Origin: a bacterium
GTDB taxonomy: Bacteria > Bacillota > Clostridia > Christensenellales > Aristaeellaceae
Length of the DNA: 64,000 bases
Reading direction: 5' to 3'
Assembly (NCBI GenBank): GCA_004563405.1
Contig: SFTH01000008.1
Location: 1 to 64,000, forward strand
Shown: positions 15,120 to 23,691 of the stretch, piece by piece
Layout of the letters: each line of letters starts with the position of its first letter
Position numbering within the stretch: the first letter of the stretch is position 1
Notes under the pieces: model-generated
What the model saw: only the letters and a program-made list of their open reading frames with translations
Database searches by the model: none
What the model was told of the DNA's origin: nothing
Position numbers and translations under genes: made by a program

Positions 15120-16040
15120 ATGGAGTGGACGCAGATGGATGCGCGCAACGCGCGGGAGAATCCGCATCCGAAGCGCTATACCTTCACCCGGGAGGAAATT
15201 GCCGCATGCATGCGCGCGCTGAGCGACGTGTTCGATCTGGTGCGCCTGGTCGAGGTGCAGAGCTGCACCCAGTACCAGCTGACGCCGGAGGGATGCTTCG
15301 AGGCCAAGGACGATCGCTGCTTCGCGATGTGGAACCGAAGCGAGCGCTGCGCCAACTGCATCAGCCAGCGCGCGATGCGGCGCAACGAGCGCATTTCGAA
15401 GGTGGAATTCTCCCGCTCCGAGCTCTACCACATGATCTCCAAGTATGTGGAAGTGGACGGCGAGCCCTATGTGCTGGAGATGATCAACTCCATGTCCGGC
15501 GACGCCATTCTGGACGGCTTCGGCCGCCAGGAGATCATCAACTCCATCACGGCCCACAACCGCCGCATGTACATCGACCCCCTCACCGGCGCCTACAACC
15601 GCCGCTACTATGAGGAGCAGTGCCGGAGCCTGCACAAGCGCCTGGCGCTGGCCATGCTGGATCTGGACGATTTCAAGCACATCAACGACACCTACGGCCA
15701 CGAGGCCGGGGACGAGGTGCTCCGGCGCTTCGCCGAAGCGGTGCTCACCTGCATCCGCAGCACCGATTCACTGATCCGCTACGGCGGCGACGAATTCCTC
15801 ATCCTGCTGGAGTCCATTCCGGAGGCCCTGCTCCCCAAGCGGCTGGAGCAGATTCGCCAGAAGGTGGAGTGCCTGCGCTTCGACGCCTACCCGGAGCTTC
15901 GCCTGACGGTGAGCATCGGGGCCACCTCCGCGCCCCTCTCCGTGGCGCGGCTCATCAGCGAGGCCGACCAGCGGCTCTACCGCGCCAAGGCGCTCAAGAA
16001 CTGCGTGTGCATCGACGGCCTGATCGTCTCCAACGACTGA
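15120..16040 (+). CDS. Diguanylate cyclase with Cys-rich N-terminal sensor
   Basis: 306 residues from the ATG at 15120 (GGGGAG 9 nt upstream; a GTG at 15111 is possible). The C-terminal half is a GGDEF domain with an intact active site (R-Y-G-G-D-E-F), the D-P-L-T-G-x-Y-N-R-R entry motif and a product-inhibition I-site R-S-T-D upstream, so it should make c-di-GMP from two GTP and be feedback-inhibited. The N-terminal about 150 residues resemble a PAS-like domain with clustered cysteines (C-T-Q-Y-Q, C-F, C-F, C-A-N-C) around residues 45-80, which could bind a metal or Fe-S cluster. No membrane segments, so cytoplasmic. Confidence 0.9.
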   Translation: MEWTQMDARNARENPHPKRYTFTREEIAACMRALSDVFDLVRLVEVQSCTQYQLTPEGCFEAKDDRCFAMWNRSERCANCISQRAMRRNERISKVEFSRSELYHMISKYVEVDGEPYVLEMINSMSGDAILDGFGRQEIINSITAHNRRMYIDPLTGAYNRRYYEEQCRSLHKRLALAMLDLDDFKHINDTYGHEAGDEVLRRFAEAVLTCIRSTDSLIRYGGDEFLILLESIPEALLPKRLEQIRQKVECLRFDAYPELRLTVSIGATSAPLSVARLISEADQRLYRAKALKNCVCIDGLIVSND

Positions 16041-16085
16041 TCCAAGAGGCGCGCCGGAATTTCCGCGGCCAACGCCCCTTCAAAC

Positions 16086-16119
16086 GCCGACCGGCTTTCG
16101 CGCCGGTTGGCGCTTTTTT
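16086..16119 (+). terminator. Terminator of the diguanylate cyclase gene
   Basis: GCCGACCGGC (16086-16095) pairs with GCCGGTTGGC (16103-16112) and is followed by GCTTTTTTG. Confidence 0.85.
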
Positions 16120-16134
16120 GCGCCCATCCCGCGC

Positions 16135-16162
16135 TTGCAATTCTGCCAGAATCTGCTATAAT
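16135..16162 (+). promoter_or_regulatory. Strong promoter with no ORF directly downstream
   Basis: TTGCAA (16135-16140), 16 nt, TATAAT (16157-16162). The next convincing start codon is 360 nt away, so the transcript begins with a long structured leader or a separate RNA. Confidence 0.65.
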
Positions 16163-16168
16163 GTTTCC

Positions 16169-16460
16169 GTTGCGCCAAAGGCGCAATGCCCGCTGCGCGA
16201 AAAGGAGGGCAGAGCCGGAATTCGCAGCAATCTCTTGTTGGAGCCCATACGCGGGCTCGGCCATTTTTACAGCGCGGGGAGTATTCCCCGTAGGTAGCGC
16301 GGGAGCCCGTCTCCCACCCGTACTTGTGTAAAACAGCATGAGAGTAGTAAAAGTAGCAAGTTCCAGCAGAAATTCTGTAAAAAGCGAACCCATCACTATA
16401 TAGACTCAATTGATCCGTAAATTGAATCTGTCGAAGGGCGGGCGCGCCAGCGCCCAATCA
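16169..16460 (+). ncRNA. Candidate structured RNA, class unknown
   Basis: Downstream of the promoter at 16135 a run of hairpins replaces coding sequence: TTGCGCC/GGCGCAA at the 5' end, GAGCCC/GGGCTC (16241-16258), CGGGGA/TCCCCG (16276-16291), GGGAG/CTCCC and CAATT/AATTG. No long open frame with a ribosome binding site fits. A final GC hairpin near 16437-16455 has no clear T tract. I could not match it to tmRNA, SRP RNA, RNase P RNA or a riboswitch. A 6S-like RNA or a long leader of the downstream protease gene are both possible. Confidence 0.35.
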
Positions 16461-16523
16461 GCAAACGAGACAATCACGGTGCCTGTGACAAGTACAATTA
16501 CTTTTTTTCAGGAGTGAGAAAGA

Positions 16524-17297
16524 ATGAAAAATTGGATTGTATGGTTGCTTGTACTCTGCATGTCCCTGAGCCTCGCCGCCGCATGCGCGGAGGGTGGCAA
16601 TTATACCGATGAAATGAAATTCGACGACGGCTGCGACCTGAGCGCCGAGGACGGCGCGGACAGCGTCGAACGCCTGGGCGACCACGCGGACAGCCCCTAC
16701 TTCAGCCGCCTGGACTTTTACAACATGACCTCCACGGACACGCTGACCATCCTCACAAATTTCAGGACGATTCAGCAGTCCAGCGAATGGAGCTGCGGCG
16801 TGGCCAGCGTGCTGATGACGCTGGAATGGTACGGCCTGCGCGGCGACTACAATGAGCAGACGCTGGCGCAGCTTCGCTCCAACGGCGACGCGCCCGGCGC
16901 GACCAGCCTCTCCCAGATGGTCGACATGTTTGACGGCGTGGGCGGCTTCAGCTGCTACTCCGCCATCGACGCGGGCGAGGATGTGTACGTCGTCTTCACC
17001 CTCGACTACATTCAGCAGACGCTCGCCGAAGGCAAGCCCGTCATCATCGGCTGGAACGACTGGGGCGGCCACTGGCAGGTCATCATCGGCTACGACACCA
17101 TGGGCACCGAGACCACCCAGGACGACGTGATCATCGTGGCGGATCCCTACGACACCACCGACCACAACCAGGACGGCTACGGCGTGTACTCCGCCGAGCG
17201 CTTCCTGTACAACTTCACCTTCTACAACTTCTTCGATGAGGCGTCCGGCGAGCTGAACGACATGTGCTTCCTCGTCGCCACCCCCGAAGCCGCATAA
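16524..17297 (+). CDS. Secreted C39-like cysteine peptidase
   Basis: 257 residues with an N-terminal signal peptide of about 21 residues (W-L-L-V-L-C-M-S-L-S-L-A-A-A-C); the Cys could also serve as a weak lipobox. The mature part has the papain-like C39 pattern: W-S-C-G-V-A-S-V-L-M-T-L-E-W-Y-G (candidate nucleophile Cys near residue 91), G-G-H-W-Q-V-I-I-G-Y (His) and V-A-D-P-Y-D (Asp). Such domains occur in bacteriocin maturation exporters and in stand-alone secreted proteases; no ABC transporter is adjacent, so the substrate is unknown. CAGGAG precedes the ATG. Confidence 0.75.
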   Translation: MKNWIVWLLVLCMSLSLAAACAEGGNYTDEMKFDDGCDLSAEDGADSVERLGDHADSPYFSRLDFYNMTSTDTLTILTNFRTIQQSSEWSCGVASVLMTLEWYGLRGDYNEQTLAQLRSNGDAPGATSLSQMVDMFDGVGGFSCYSAIDAGEDVYVVFTLDYIQQTLAEGKPVIIGWNDWGGHWQVIIGYDTMGTETTQDDVIIVADPYDTTDHNQDGYGVYSAERFLYNFTFYNFFDEASGELNDMCFLVATPEAA

Positions 17298-17351
17298 GCT
17301 GTCCACCGGCTCGGCAGAATCGCGCGCAGAGGGGAATTGAACGAACCCACG

Positions 17352-17383
17352 CGCCGGGCAGACGATGCGTCTGCCCGGCGTTT
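17352..17383 (+). terminator. Terminator after the C39-like gene
   Basis: A perfect 12-bp stem, CGCCGGGCAGAC (17352-17363) with GTCTGCCCGGCG (17369-17380), then TTT. The T tract is short. Confidence 0.6.
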
Positions 17384-17455
17384 GCGCATCCAAAAAGAAT
17401 CTGGACGCACGGGCGGACGGAGAAGCGTCTCTCCCGCCCCCTGCGCGACACGCCG

Positions 17456-17484
17456 TTGACAAGCGGCCCCGGGGCGGGTATCAT
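17456..17484 (+). promoter_or_regulatory. Sigma-A promoter of the SDR gene
   Basis: TTGACA (17456-17461), 17 nt, TATCAT (17479-17484), about 50 nt before the ATG. Confidence 0.8.
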
Positions 17485-17533
17485 AGCAGCAGGACGCGCC
17501 CTGCGCGCGGGATTATGCATCGAGGTGACAAGG

Positions 17534-18310
17534 ATGGAACTGAACGGAAGATCGGTCTTTCTCACGGGGGCGAGCTCAGGCATCGGCCGGGGCACGGCCA
17601 GGGTCTTCGCGGCGGCGGGGGCGCGCGTGGCGCTCTGCGCCCGTTCGGCGGACAAGCTGCGCGCGCTGGAGGACGAGATTCTCCGCGCAGGCGGCGAGGC
17701 GGCGGCCTTCCCGGCGGACGTGACCGACGAAAAGGCGTTGGAAGCGGCCCTCCGGGGCGCGGCGGCGCGTTTTGGCGGCGTCGACGTGGTGGTGCACTGC
17801 GCGGGAACCAACGTCAAAAACAAGCTCGCGGACACGGACGACGCGGCCTGGGACCGCATACTGGACACCAACCTCAAATCCACCTACCGCCTGGCGCGGC
17901 TGGCCCACCCCTATCTGAAGAAATCGGCCGAAGCGCGGCCGGCAAAGTTTCTGGCCATCGGCTCCGTGGGCAGCTATCTGGGCATCCCCCTCTCCGCGGC
18001 CTACTGCGCCTCCAAGGGCGGCCTGGTGCAGCTCATCCGCGCAATGGCCGTGGAATGGGCGTCAGACGGCATCTGCGTAAACGCCGTTTGCCCCGGCTAC
18101 ATCCGCACGCCCCTCTCCGAGGCCGCGTTCAAAATCGGCGACACCTACAACAAGGTGCTCTCCCGCATCCCCATGAAGCGCATTGGCGCGCCCGAGGACA
18201 TCGGCAGGGCGCTGCTCTTCCTCGCTTCCGGCGATTCGGACTACATCACGGGCACCACGCTGAACGTGGACGGCGGCCTGCTGGCCACCGCGCATACCAT
18301 GGACGACTGA
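17534..18310 (+). CDS. Short-chain dehydrogenase/reductase (SDR)
   Basis: 258 residues from the ATG at 17534 (GAGGTG upstream); open frame upstream of it is non-coding. Classical SDR features: T-G-A-S-S-G-I-G cofactor loop at residue 12, C-A-G-T-N (N-A-G motif) at about 90, catalytic Ser at about 143 (I-G-S-V-G-S), Y-C-A-S-K at about 157 and P-G-Y-I-R-T. These NAD(P)-dependent enzymes oxidise or reduce alcohols and sugars; the Arg in C-A-R-S after the second strand suggests NADP(H). Own promoter and terminator; substrate cannot be inferred. Confidence 0.9.
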   Translation: MELNGRSVFLTGASSGIGRGTARVFAAAGARVALCARSADKLRALEDEILRAGGEAAAFPADVTDEKALEAALRGAAARFGGVDVVVHCAGTNVKNKLADTDDAAWDRILDTNLKSTYRLARLAHPYLKKSAEARPAKFLAIGSVGSYLGIPLSAAYCASKGGLVQLIRAMAVEWASDGICVNAVCPGYIRTPLSEAAFKIGDTYNKVLSRIPMKRIGAPEDIGRALLFLASGDSDYITGTTLNVDGGLLATAHTMDD

Positions 18311-18342
18311 CGCGCGCCGCACTTCAGCCGCAAACACAGCAA

Positions 18343-18380
18343 TGCCCGCGCGGTGGGAAACAGCTCCCTCCGCGCGGGCA
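18343..18380. terminator. Bidirectional terminator-like hairpin
   Basis: TGCCCGCGCGG (18343-18353) pairs with CCGCGCGGGCA (18370-18380), with a further GGGA/TCCC inside. T tracts are poor on both strands. It separates convergent genes. Confidence 0.6.
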
Positions 18381-18415
18381 CAATCCTGCGTCCGCGCGCT
18401 GCGGCATGTGGGCGC

Positions 18416-19354
18416 TCAGGAAACCACGTTGACCGGCGCGCCCCGCAAAAACGCCCGAACGTTCTCGGCTGCGATGTCCAGAAGCCGCGTGCGCGCCTCG
18501 AGGGTCGCCCAGGCGATGTGGGGCGTGAGGATCATGTTGGGCAGGCCCAGCAGCGGATTGTCCGCAGTGATGGGCTCCACCGCGGCCACATCCGCCCCCG
18601 CGGCGTACACCTTGCCGGACCCGAGCGCCTCGCACAGGGCCAGATCGTCGATCAGCGGGCCCCGGGAGGTGTTGAGGAGAATTACGCCGTCCTTCATCTT
18701 CGCAATGGTCTCCCGGTTGATCAGCCCCCGGGTCTCCGGGAAGAGGGGGCAGTGCAGGGTGATCACGTCGCTGACGCGCAGCAGCTCGTCCAGGGAGACG
18801 CACTCCGGGTCCCGGGGCGTGCGCGTCCAGGCCACCACCTTCATGCCCAGGCAGCGGGCCAGCTCCGCCACGCGCCTGCCGATGCGCCCGTAGCCGATGA
18901 CGCCCATCGTCTTGCCCGCCAGCTCGATCAGCGGATAGTCCCAGAAGCAGTAGTCCGGGCAGGCCGACCAGCGCCCCTCCTGCACGGCCCGGTCGTGCGC
19001 GCCCGTGTGGTGGCAGATTTCCAGGAGCAGCGCGATCGTCATCTGCGCCACGGAGTCCGTGCTGTACGCGGGCACGTTGGTCACGGTCACGCCCAGCTCC
19101 CGCGCGGCGTCCACGTCCACCACGTTGTAGCCCGTGGCCAGCACGCCCACATACCGAAGCTTCGGCGCGGCGGCCATCCGTTCCCGGGTGAGCGCGGTCT
19201 TGTTGGTCAGAACCAGCTCCGCGTCCCCGATGCGCGCGGACACCTGCTCCGGGGCCGTACGGTCGTACACCGTCAAATCGCCCAGAGATGCCAGCTTCGC
19301 CCAGCTCAGATCTCCCGGGTTGGCCGTATAGCCGTCCAGAACGACAATTTTCAT
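18416..19354 (-). CDS. D-isomer-specific 2-hydroxyacid dehydrogenase
   Basis: 312 residues, the family's usual length. The NAD-binding motif G-Y-G-R-I-G is near residue 153, the substrate Arg lies in N-T-S-R-G-P-L-I-D-D near 230, the Glu in A-A-V-E-P and the catalytic His in T-P-H-I-A-W. The segment F-W-D-Y-P-L-I-E-L-A-G-K-T is typical of the glycerate dehydrogenase/hydroxypyruvate reductase branch. Predicted to reduce a 2-oxoacid such as hydroxypyruvate with NAD(P)H. AGGAGG precedes the ATG. Single-gene unit. Confidence 0.9.
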   Translation of the reverse strand: MKIVVLDGYTANPGDLSWAKLASLGDLTVYDRTAPEQVSARIGDAELVLTNKTALTRERMAAAPKLRYVGVLATGYNVVDVDAARELGVTVTNVPAYSTDSVAQMTIALLLEICHHTGAHDRAVQEGRWSACPDYCFWDYPLIELAGKTMGVIGYGRIGRRVAELARCLGMKVVAWTRTPRDPECVSLDELLRVSDVITLHCPLFPETRGLINRETIAKMKDGVILLNTSRGPLIDDLALCEALGSGKVYAAGADVAAVEPITADNPLLGLPNMILTPHIAWATLEARTRLLDIAAENVRAFLRGAPVNVVS

Positions 19355-19501
19355 TCCTCATCAACCTCCTGTATGCGCGTTGCCTCCATTATAGTCGAAA
19401 CGTCCCGGCCGCGCAAGGCGAAGGAATTCTACAAAAGCTTAATCCGGGAATCATTTTGAGGGATTATAATGGTCTCAGTTTCATCAACAGAGGTGTTCTG
19501 C

Positions 19502-20335
19502 ATGGCTCTTGCGCCGGAAAACTTTACGCTTGCAAACTATCACGCCCACACCACCCGCTGCCAGCACGCCCGGGGCACGGAGGAGGAATATGTGCTTCAG
19601 GCCATCGAGACGGGCTTTGAGATTCTGGGCTTCGCGGACCACAGCGCATGGCCCTACCGGTCGGACTTCGTGGCAAACATGCGCATGCGCCTGGACGAGC
19701 TGGACGGCTATGTGGAGACCGTGCGCGCGCTGAAGGAAAAGTACGCGGGCCGGATCCGAATTCACCTGGGCATGGAGTGCGAGGCCTTCCCCGAATTCTA
19801 TCCATGGCTGCGGGAAATCCGCGCGAAAATGGGCTTTGATTACTTCATCCTGGGCAACCACTACGATACCAACGACGAGACCGGCGGCTTCTACTTCGGC
19901 CGCTGCGCGAACCACGCCCAGATCCGGCGCTACATGGAGACCACCATCGCCGGCATGGAGAGCGGGCTGTTCCTCTACCTCGCCCACCCGGATCTGTTCC
20001 TGTACCGCTACCCCGCCTTCGACGCGGAGGCGAAGCGGGTCTGCCGCGCCCTCTGCGAGGCGGCGCTGCGGCTGGACATGCCCCTGGAATACAACCTGCT
20101 GGGCCACCGGCGCAACCCCGGCGCGCGCAGCCAGGGCTATGTGGGCTACACCAGCCGGGAATTCTGGGAGGTTGCGGCGGAGACCGGCAACCGGGCGATC
20201 ATCGGCGTGGACGCCCACGCGCCGGAGGATCTGGACGCGGGCTGTGCGGAAACCTACCGCCGGGTGCGCGGCATGCTTCAGGGCATGGGCGTCGAGGTGC
20301 TCGACGTCATGGACAGCGTGGAGCGGACGCGGTAA
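19502..20335 (+). CDS. PHP-domain phosphatase, histidinol-phosphatase-like
   Basis: 277 residues; the ATG at 19502 follows GAGGTG by 7 nt, and a TATAAT lies at 19465-19470. All PHP metal-site motifs are present: Y-H-A-H-T-T-R, G-F-A-D-H-S, G-M-E-C-E, G-N-H-Y, L-A-H-P-D and G-V-D-A-H. The length matches HisJ-type histidinol-phosphate phosphatases, a trinuclear metal enzyme family. No other his genes are nearby, so a different phosphoester substrate is equally possible. Confidence 0.85.
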   Translation: MALAPENFTLANYHAHTTRCQHARGTEEEYVLQAIETGFEILGFADHSAWPYRSDFVANMRMRLDELDGYVETVRALKEKYAGRIRIHLGMECEAFPEFYPWLREIRAKMGFDYFILGNHYDTNDETGGFYFGRCANHAQIRRYMETTIAGMESGLFLYLAHPDLFLYRYPAFDAEAKRVCRALCEAALRLDMPLEYNLLGHRRNPGARSQGYVGYTSREFWEVAAETGNRAIIGVDAHAPEDLDAGCAETYRRVRGMLQGMGVEVLDVMDSVERTR

Positions 20336-20356
20336 AACCCATCCCCTCCCCCGCAC

Positions 20357-20407
20357 GCAAAACCGGACCCCCTGTTATCCGAAATGGAACAGGGGGTCCG
20401 GTTTTGC
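20357..20407. terminator. Strong bidirectional terminator
   Basis: A 20-bp perfect inverted repeat (20357-20376 with 20388-20407) begins GCAAAACC and ends GGTTTTGC, giving T runs on both strands between convergent genes. Confidence 0.9.
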
Positions 20408-20447
20408 GCTGAAACGGCCAACGCCCAGCCAGATGTCTGAAGCGGCG

Positions 20448-20891
20448 TCAGGCGGTAAACTTGAAGCCCATGCGCACGCCCATGAGGATCAGGTAGGCGA
20501 CGATCATGACCGACAGCGTGATGACCAGCGCGACGCGCAGCTTCGGAATCCGGCGCAGGCCCTTCTTTTCGAGGCTGTTGGGCACCAGCATGGCGATCAC
20601 CACGGCGATGATGAGCGAATAGGAGAAGCCCTCCTCCTTCCCGCTGAAGCTGTCCCAGAACAGCGACACGCCCGCCAGCAGGCCCAGCGCCACGCCCACA
20701 ATTCGCTGCGTCAGCGTCCAGCGCTGCTCGTCCATGCGGGCAATGAACTTCTGGAATCCGCTCATGCCGGAGTCCTCCAGCAGGCTGTCCTGAAGCTCGT
20801 CGTCGCTCATCGCCTGTGAAACGGGAACGGGATCGGGATCGAGCGTCGCGTTGCGCTCCTCAATGTCCGGGGTTTGCTGTCTGTCTTCCAT
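20448..20891 (-). CDS. Small integral membrane protein, unknown
   Basis: 147 residues. The first 60 are polar and acidic with many Asp/Glu/Gln; three hydrophobic helices follow at about 62-80, 90-105 and 118-140. No family recognised. GGAGG lies 5-6 nt before the ATG. A promoter overlaps the end of the upstream alarmone synthetase gene, and co-transcription with it is also likely (38-nt gap). Confidence 0.75.
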   Translation of the reverse strand: MEDRQQTPDIEERNATLDPDPVPVSQAMSDDELQDSLLEDSGMSGFQKFIARMDEQRWTLTQRIVGVALGLLAGVSLFWDSFSGKEEGFSYSLIIAVVIAMLVPNSLEKKGLRRIPKLRVALVITLSVMIVAYLILMGVRMGFKFTA

Positions 20892-20928
20892 AGCGGCCTC
20901 CGAATTTTCAATTTGAAGTACTTCTCCT

Positions 20929-20957
20929 ATTATGCCTGAAAATCCGCGTCAGCGCAA
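20929..20957 (-). promoter_or_regulatory. Promoter inside the end of the alarmone synthetase gene
   Basis: Minus strand TTGCGC (20952-20957), 17 nt, CATAAT (20929-20934), reading into the small membrane protein gene. Confidence 0.45.
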
Positions 20958-21619
20958 GTATTTTTTTCTGCGATGCCCTCGCCGTTGATTTCCCGGTAGA
21001 TGCTCTGCATTTCCTCGTCCAGGCGGGCGCTGATTTCGGCGCACCTCTGCAGGCGCTGGCGTAGCTTCTGGGTGGTCTCCTGGTCGGATTTGTAGCGCAG
21101 CTGGTGCTCCAGCGAGGCCCAGAAGTCCATGGCGATGGTGCGGATCTGCACCTCCACGGGCACAAGCTCCGTGTGACTGGAGAGGAACACGGGGATGCGG
21201 ATCACCAGGTGCAGGCTGCGGTAGCCCGACTCCTTGGGCTCCTGGATGTAGTCCCTGCGGCGCACCAGCTCCACGTCCCGCTGGTGAATCAGCAATTCCG
21301 CCACGCGGTAGATGTCCTCCACATAGTTGCACACGATGCGCACGCCCGCAATGTCCGTCAGGTGCGCCTCCGCCGCCTCCAGCGTGGGCGGATAGCCCTT
21401 GCGGGCGAGCTTCTCCGCAATGCTGGCAGGGGACTTCAGGCGGGTGTCGATGTGGTGAATGGGGTTGCGGGCGTATCTCACGCGGAACTCCGAATCCAAC
21501 ACCTCCAGCTTTGTGCGCACCTCGCGGATCGCGCCGTCGTAGAGCTGCATCAGCTCCCTGTATTCCTGTTTCACGGCGGCCACCGAGGGCGGCTCCACCG
21601 GTATCATCGCTTCGTTCAT
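20930..21619 (-). CDS. Small alarmone synthetase, RelA/SpoT-domain GTP pyrophosphokinase
   Basis: 229 residues from the ATG at 21619, chosen because GGAGG lies 8 nt upstream; the in-frame ATG at 21634 overlaps that site. The single (p)ppGpp synthetase domain shows D-T-R-L-K-S-P-x-S-I, D-I-A-G-V-R-I-V-C, R-D-Y-I, K-E-S-G-Y-R-S-L-H and the E-V-Q-I-R-T motif. There is no HD hydrolase, TGS or ACT domain, so it is a stand-alone synthetase of the RelQ/RelP kind making (p)ppGpp from ATP and GTP/GDP. C-terminal helices could mediate oligomerisation. Divergent from a two-component system. Confidence 0.9.
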   Translation of the reverse strand: MNEAMIPVEPPSVAAVKQEYRELMQLYDGAIREVRTKLEVLDSEFRVRYARNPIHHIDTRLKSPASIAEKLARKGYPPTLEAAEAHLTDIAGVRIVCNYVEDIYRVAELLIHQRDVELVRRRDYIQEPKESGYRSLHLVIRIPVFLSSHTELVPVEVQIRTIAMDFWASLEHQLRYKSDQETTQKLRQRLQRCAEISARLDEEMQSIYREINGEGIAEKNTCADADFQA

Positions 21620-21788
21620 TTCTTTTGCCTCCATTTGTCATTCTATGCGCAGTATATAAACCTTTTATAAACGAAATTCCATCGCATATTCGACGCAAAT
21701 GGAGTATAATAGGTTCGGGTCTTCGGTGCGTCCAGTTCATATTCGGTTCACACCCGCGCGTCAAAATGGTGTACAATGAGGTGAGCGT

Positions 21789-22463
21789 ATGTTTCATATT
21801 CTTGTGGTCGAGGACAACGACAATACCCGCAAGCTGATGCAGGCCGTGCTCTCCCAGAACGGCTACGAGCCGATTCCCGCCCGGGACGGCGTGGAGGCGC
21901 TGGAGATTCTGGACAAGAAGCATGTGGACCTGATCGTTCTGGACATCATGATGCCGCGCATGGACGGCTACGAGTTTACCGAGACGTTGCGCGCCTCGGG
22001 CTGCGACCTGCCGATCCTGATGGTCACCGCCAAGGAAAAGCCCGCGGACAAGCACAAGGGCTTTATGATCGGCACGGACGACTACATGGTCAAGCCCGTG
22101 GACGAGGAGGAGATGCTGCTGCGCATCGCCGCGCTGCTGCGCCGCTCCCGCATCGTCAACGAGCACCGGCTGGAGATCGGCGATACGGTGCTGGATTACG
22201 ACTCCCTGACCGTCACCTGCCCCCAGGGCGTGCTGGAGCTTCCGAAGAAGGAGTTCATGCTGCTGTTCAAGCTGCTGTCCTATCAGAACAAGATCTTCAC
22301 CCGGCGGCAGCTGATGGACGAGATCTGGGACATGGACAGCGAGTCCGACGAGCGCACCGTGGATGTGCACATCAACCGCCTGCGCGACCACTTCCGGGGC
22401 AACGACGATTTTGAAATCGTCACCGTGCGCGGCCTGGGCTACAAGGCGGTGAAGCGGGGATGA
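21789..22463 (+). CDS. OmpR/PhoB-family response regulator
   Basis: 224 residues; GAGGTG precedes the ATG. Receiver domain with acidic pocket E-D-N, phospho-acceptor Asp in I-V-L-D-I-M-M-P (about residue 51), switch Thr in M-V-T-A-K and Lys in M-V-K-P-V. The C-terminal winged helix (about 125-222) has the D-E-R-T-V-D-V-H-I-N-R-L-R recognition helix and G-L-G-Y-K. Stop overlaps the kinase start (ATGA), so translation is coupled. A TATAAT at 21705-21710 is a candidate -10 element. Confidence 0.95.
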   Translation: MFHILVVEDNDNTRKLMQAVLSQNGYEPIPARDGVEALEILDKKHVDLIVLDIMMPRMDGYEFTETLRASGCDLPILMVTAKEKPADKHKGFMIGTDDYMVKPVDEEEMLLRIAALLRRSRIVNEHRLEIGDTVLDYDSLTVTCPQGVLELPKKEFMLLFKLLSYQNKIFTRRQLMDEIWDMDSESDERTVDVHINRLRDHFRGNDDFEIVTVRGLGYKAVKRG

Positions 22464-23548
22464 GCCGCAAAAAGCGCGCTCCCCGGCGCAAGCCGCAGCG
22501 CAAACGGGAGCGGGGAGGCTCGCTGAGCTGGCTGATGATCACCTTCATGCTTGCAGTGCTCATCAACGCCGGACTGATGACCAGTTCCTCCTACATGCTG
22601 ATGCTGCGCATGGGCCTTTTGAAGCCGCTGATGCGCACCACCCTCTGGCCGATGCTGCTGGTGCTGCTGTGCATCCTCTTCGCGGTGGTGCTCACGGCGA
22701 GCTTCGGCGGACAGAAGCTCCAGCCCATCCACCGGGTCAACAGCGCCATGAAGAAGGTCTCCCAGGGGGACTTCAGCGTGCGCGTGGACGACAGCGCCTG
22801 CGCGGGCGAGATCCGGGAGCTGGTGCAGAGCTACAACCACATGGCGGAGGAACTGAGCGGCATCGAAATGTTCCGCACGGACTTCATCAACAACTTCAGC
22901 CACGAATTCAAGACCCCCATCGTGTCCATCCGTGGCTTCGCCAAGCAGCTGGAGCGGGAGGATCTGACCGACGAGCAGCGCCGGGAGTACACCCGCATCA
23001 TCGTCACGGAATCGGAGCGTCTGGCCAACATGTCCGCAAACGTGCTGCTGCTGACCAAGCTGGAAAACCAGCAGATCGTGACCGACAAGGCGCGCTACCG
23101 TCTGGACGAGCAGATTCGCAACTGCATCCTGCTGATGGAAAAGCAGTGGGAGGAGAAGGAGATCGAGCTTCAACTGGATCTGGACCCGCTGGAGTACGAC
23201 GGCAACGAAGAGATGATGAACCACATCTGGGTCAATCTCATCAACAATGCCATCAAGTTCTCCCCCCGGGGCGGCGCGCTGGAGGTGAGCTGCATGCAGG
23301 TGCAGTCCTTCATCGTGGTGCAGGTGACCGACCACGGCGAGGGCATGGACGCGGACACCCAGGCGCGGGTGTTCGAGAAGTTCTTTCAGGGCGACACCGC
23401 CCACGCCACCGAAGGCAACGGCCTGGGGCTCTCGCTGGTCAAGCGCATCGTGGATCTCTGCGCGGGCAAGATCGCGGTGGACAGCGCCCCCGGAGAGGGC
23501 ACGACCTTCTCCGTCTACCTGCCGCTGGAGGAAGCGGGGGCGCATTGA
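22460..23548 (+). CDS. Membrane sensor histidine kinase
   Basis: 362 residues. A basic N-terminus is followed by two transmembrane helices (about 25-47 and 58-80) separated by only about ten residues, so there is almost no extracellular sensor; signal is probably sensed in the membrane or cytoplasm. A HAMP segment then leads to the H-box F-S-H-E-F-K-T-P (phospho-His near 152), N-box N-L-I-N-N-A-I-K-F, G1 D-H-G-E-G-M and G2 G-N-G-L-G-L-S-L. Partner of the regulator just upstream; the small sensor layout is that of intramembrane-sensing kinases. Confidence 0.95.
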   Translation: MSRKKRAPRRKPQRKRERGGSLSWLMITFMLAVLINAGLMTSSSYMLMLRMGLLKPLMRTTLWPMLLVLLCILFAVVLTASFGGQKLQPIHRVNSAMKKVSQGDFSVRVDDSACAGEIRELVQSYNHMAEELSGIEMFRTDFINNFSHEFKTPIVSIRGFAKQLEREDLTDEQRREYTRIIVTESERLANMSANVLLLTKLENQQIVTDKARYRLDEQIRNCILLMEKQWEEKEIELQLDLDPLEYDGNEEMMNHIWVNLINNAIKFSPRGGALEVSCMQVQSFIVVQVTDHGEGMDADTQARVFEKFFQGDTAHATEGNGLGLSLVKRIVDLCAGKIAVDSAPGEGTTFSVYLPLEEAGAH

Positions 23549-23691
23549 TTCTCGCAATGTTTCATGACGGAACCTCTCGTTCTGAACCAGTTTAAAGAAA
23601 GACTGCACGCGAATCTTTGGCCTGCGTCGTCTGCCGATCAATTCTAAGGCCCAAAAACATTGCGCGATCTGCGGAAGGGAGGATTGGGGCT

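Noticed and set aside
16107..16331. Short plus-strand ORF downstream of the promoter at 16135
   Set aside because: Its start lies upstream of the promoter's -10 element, it lacks a ribosome site and it covers several hairpins.
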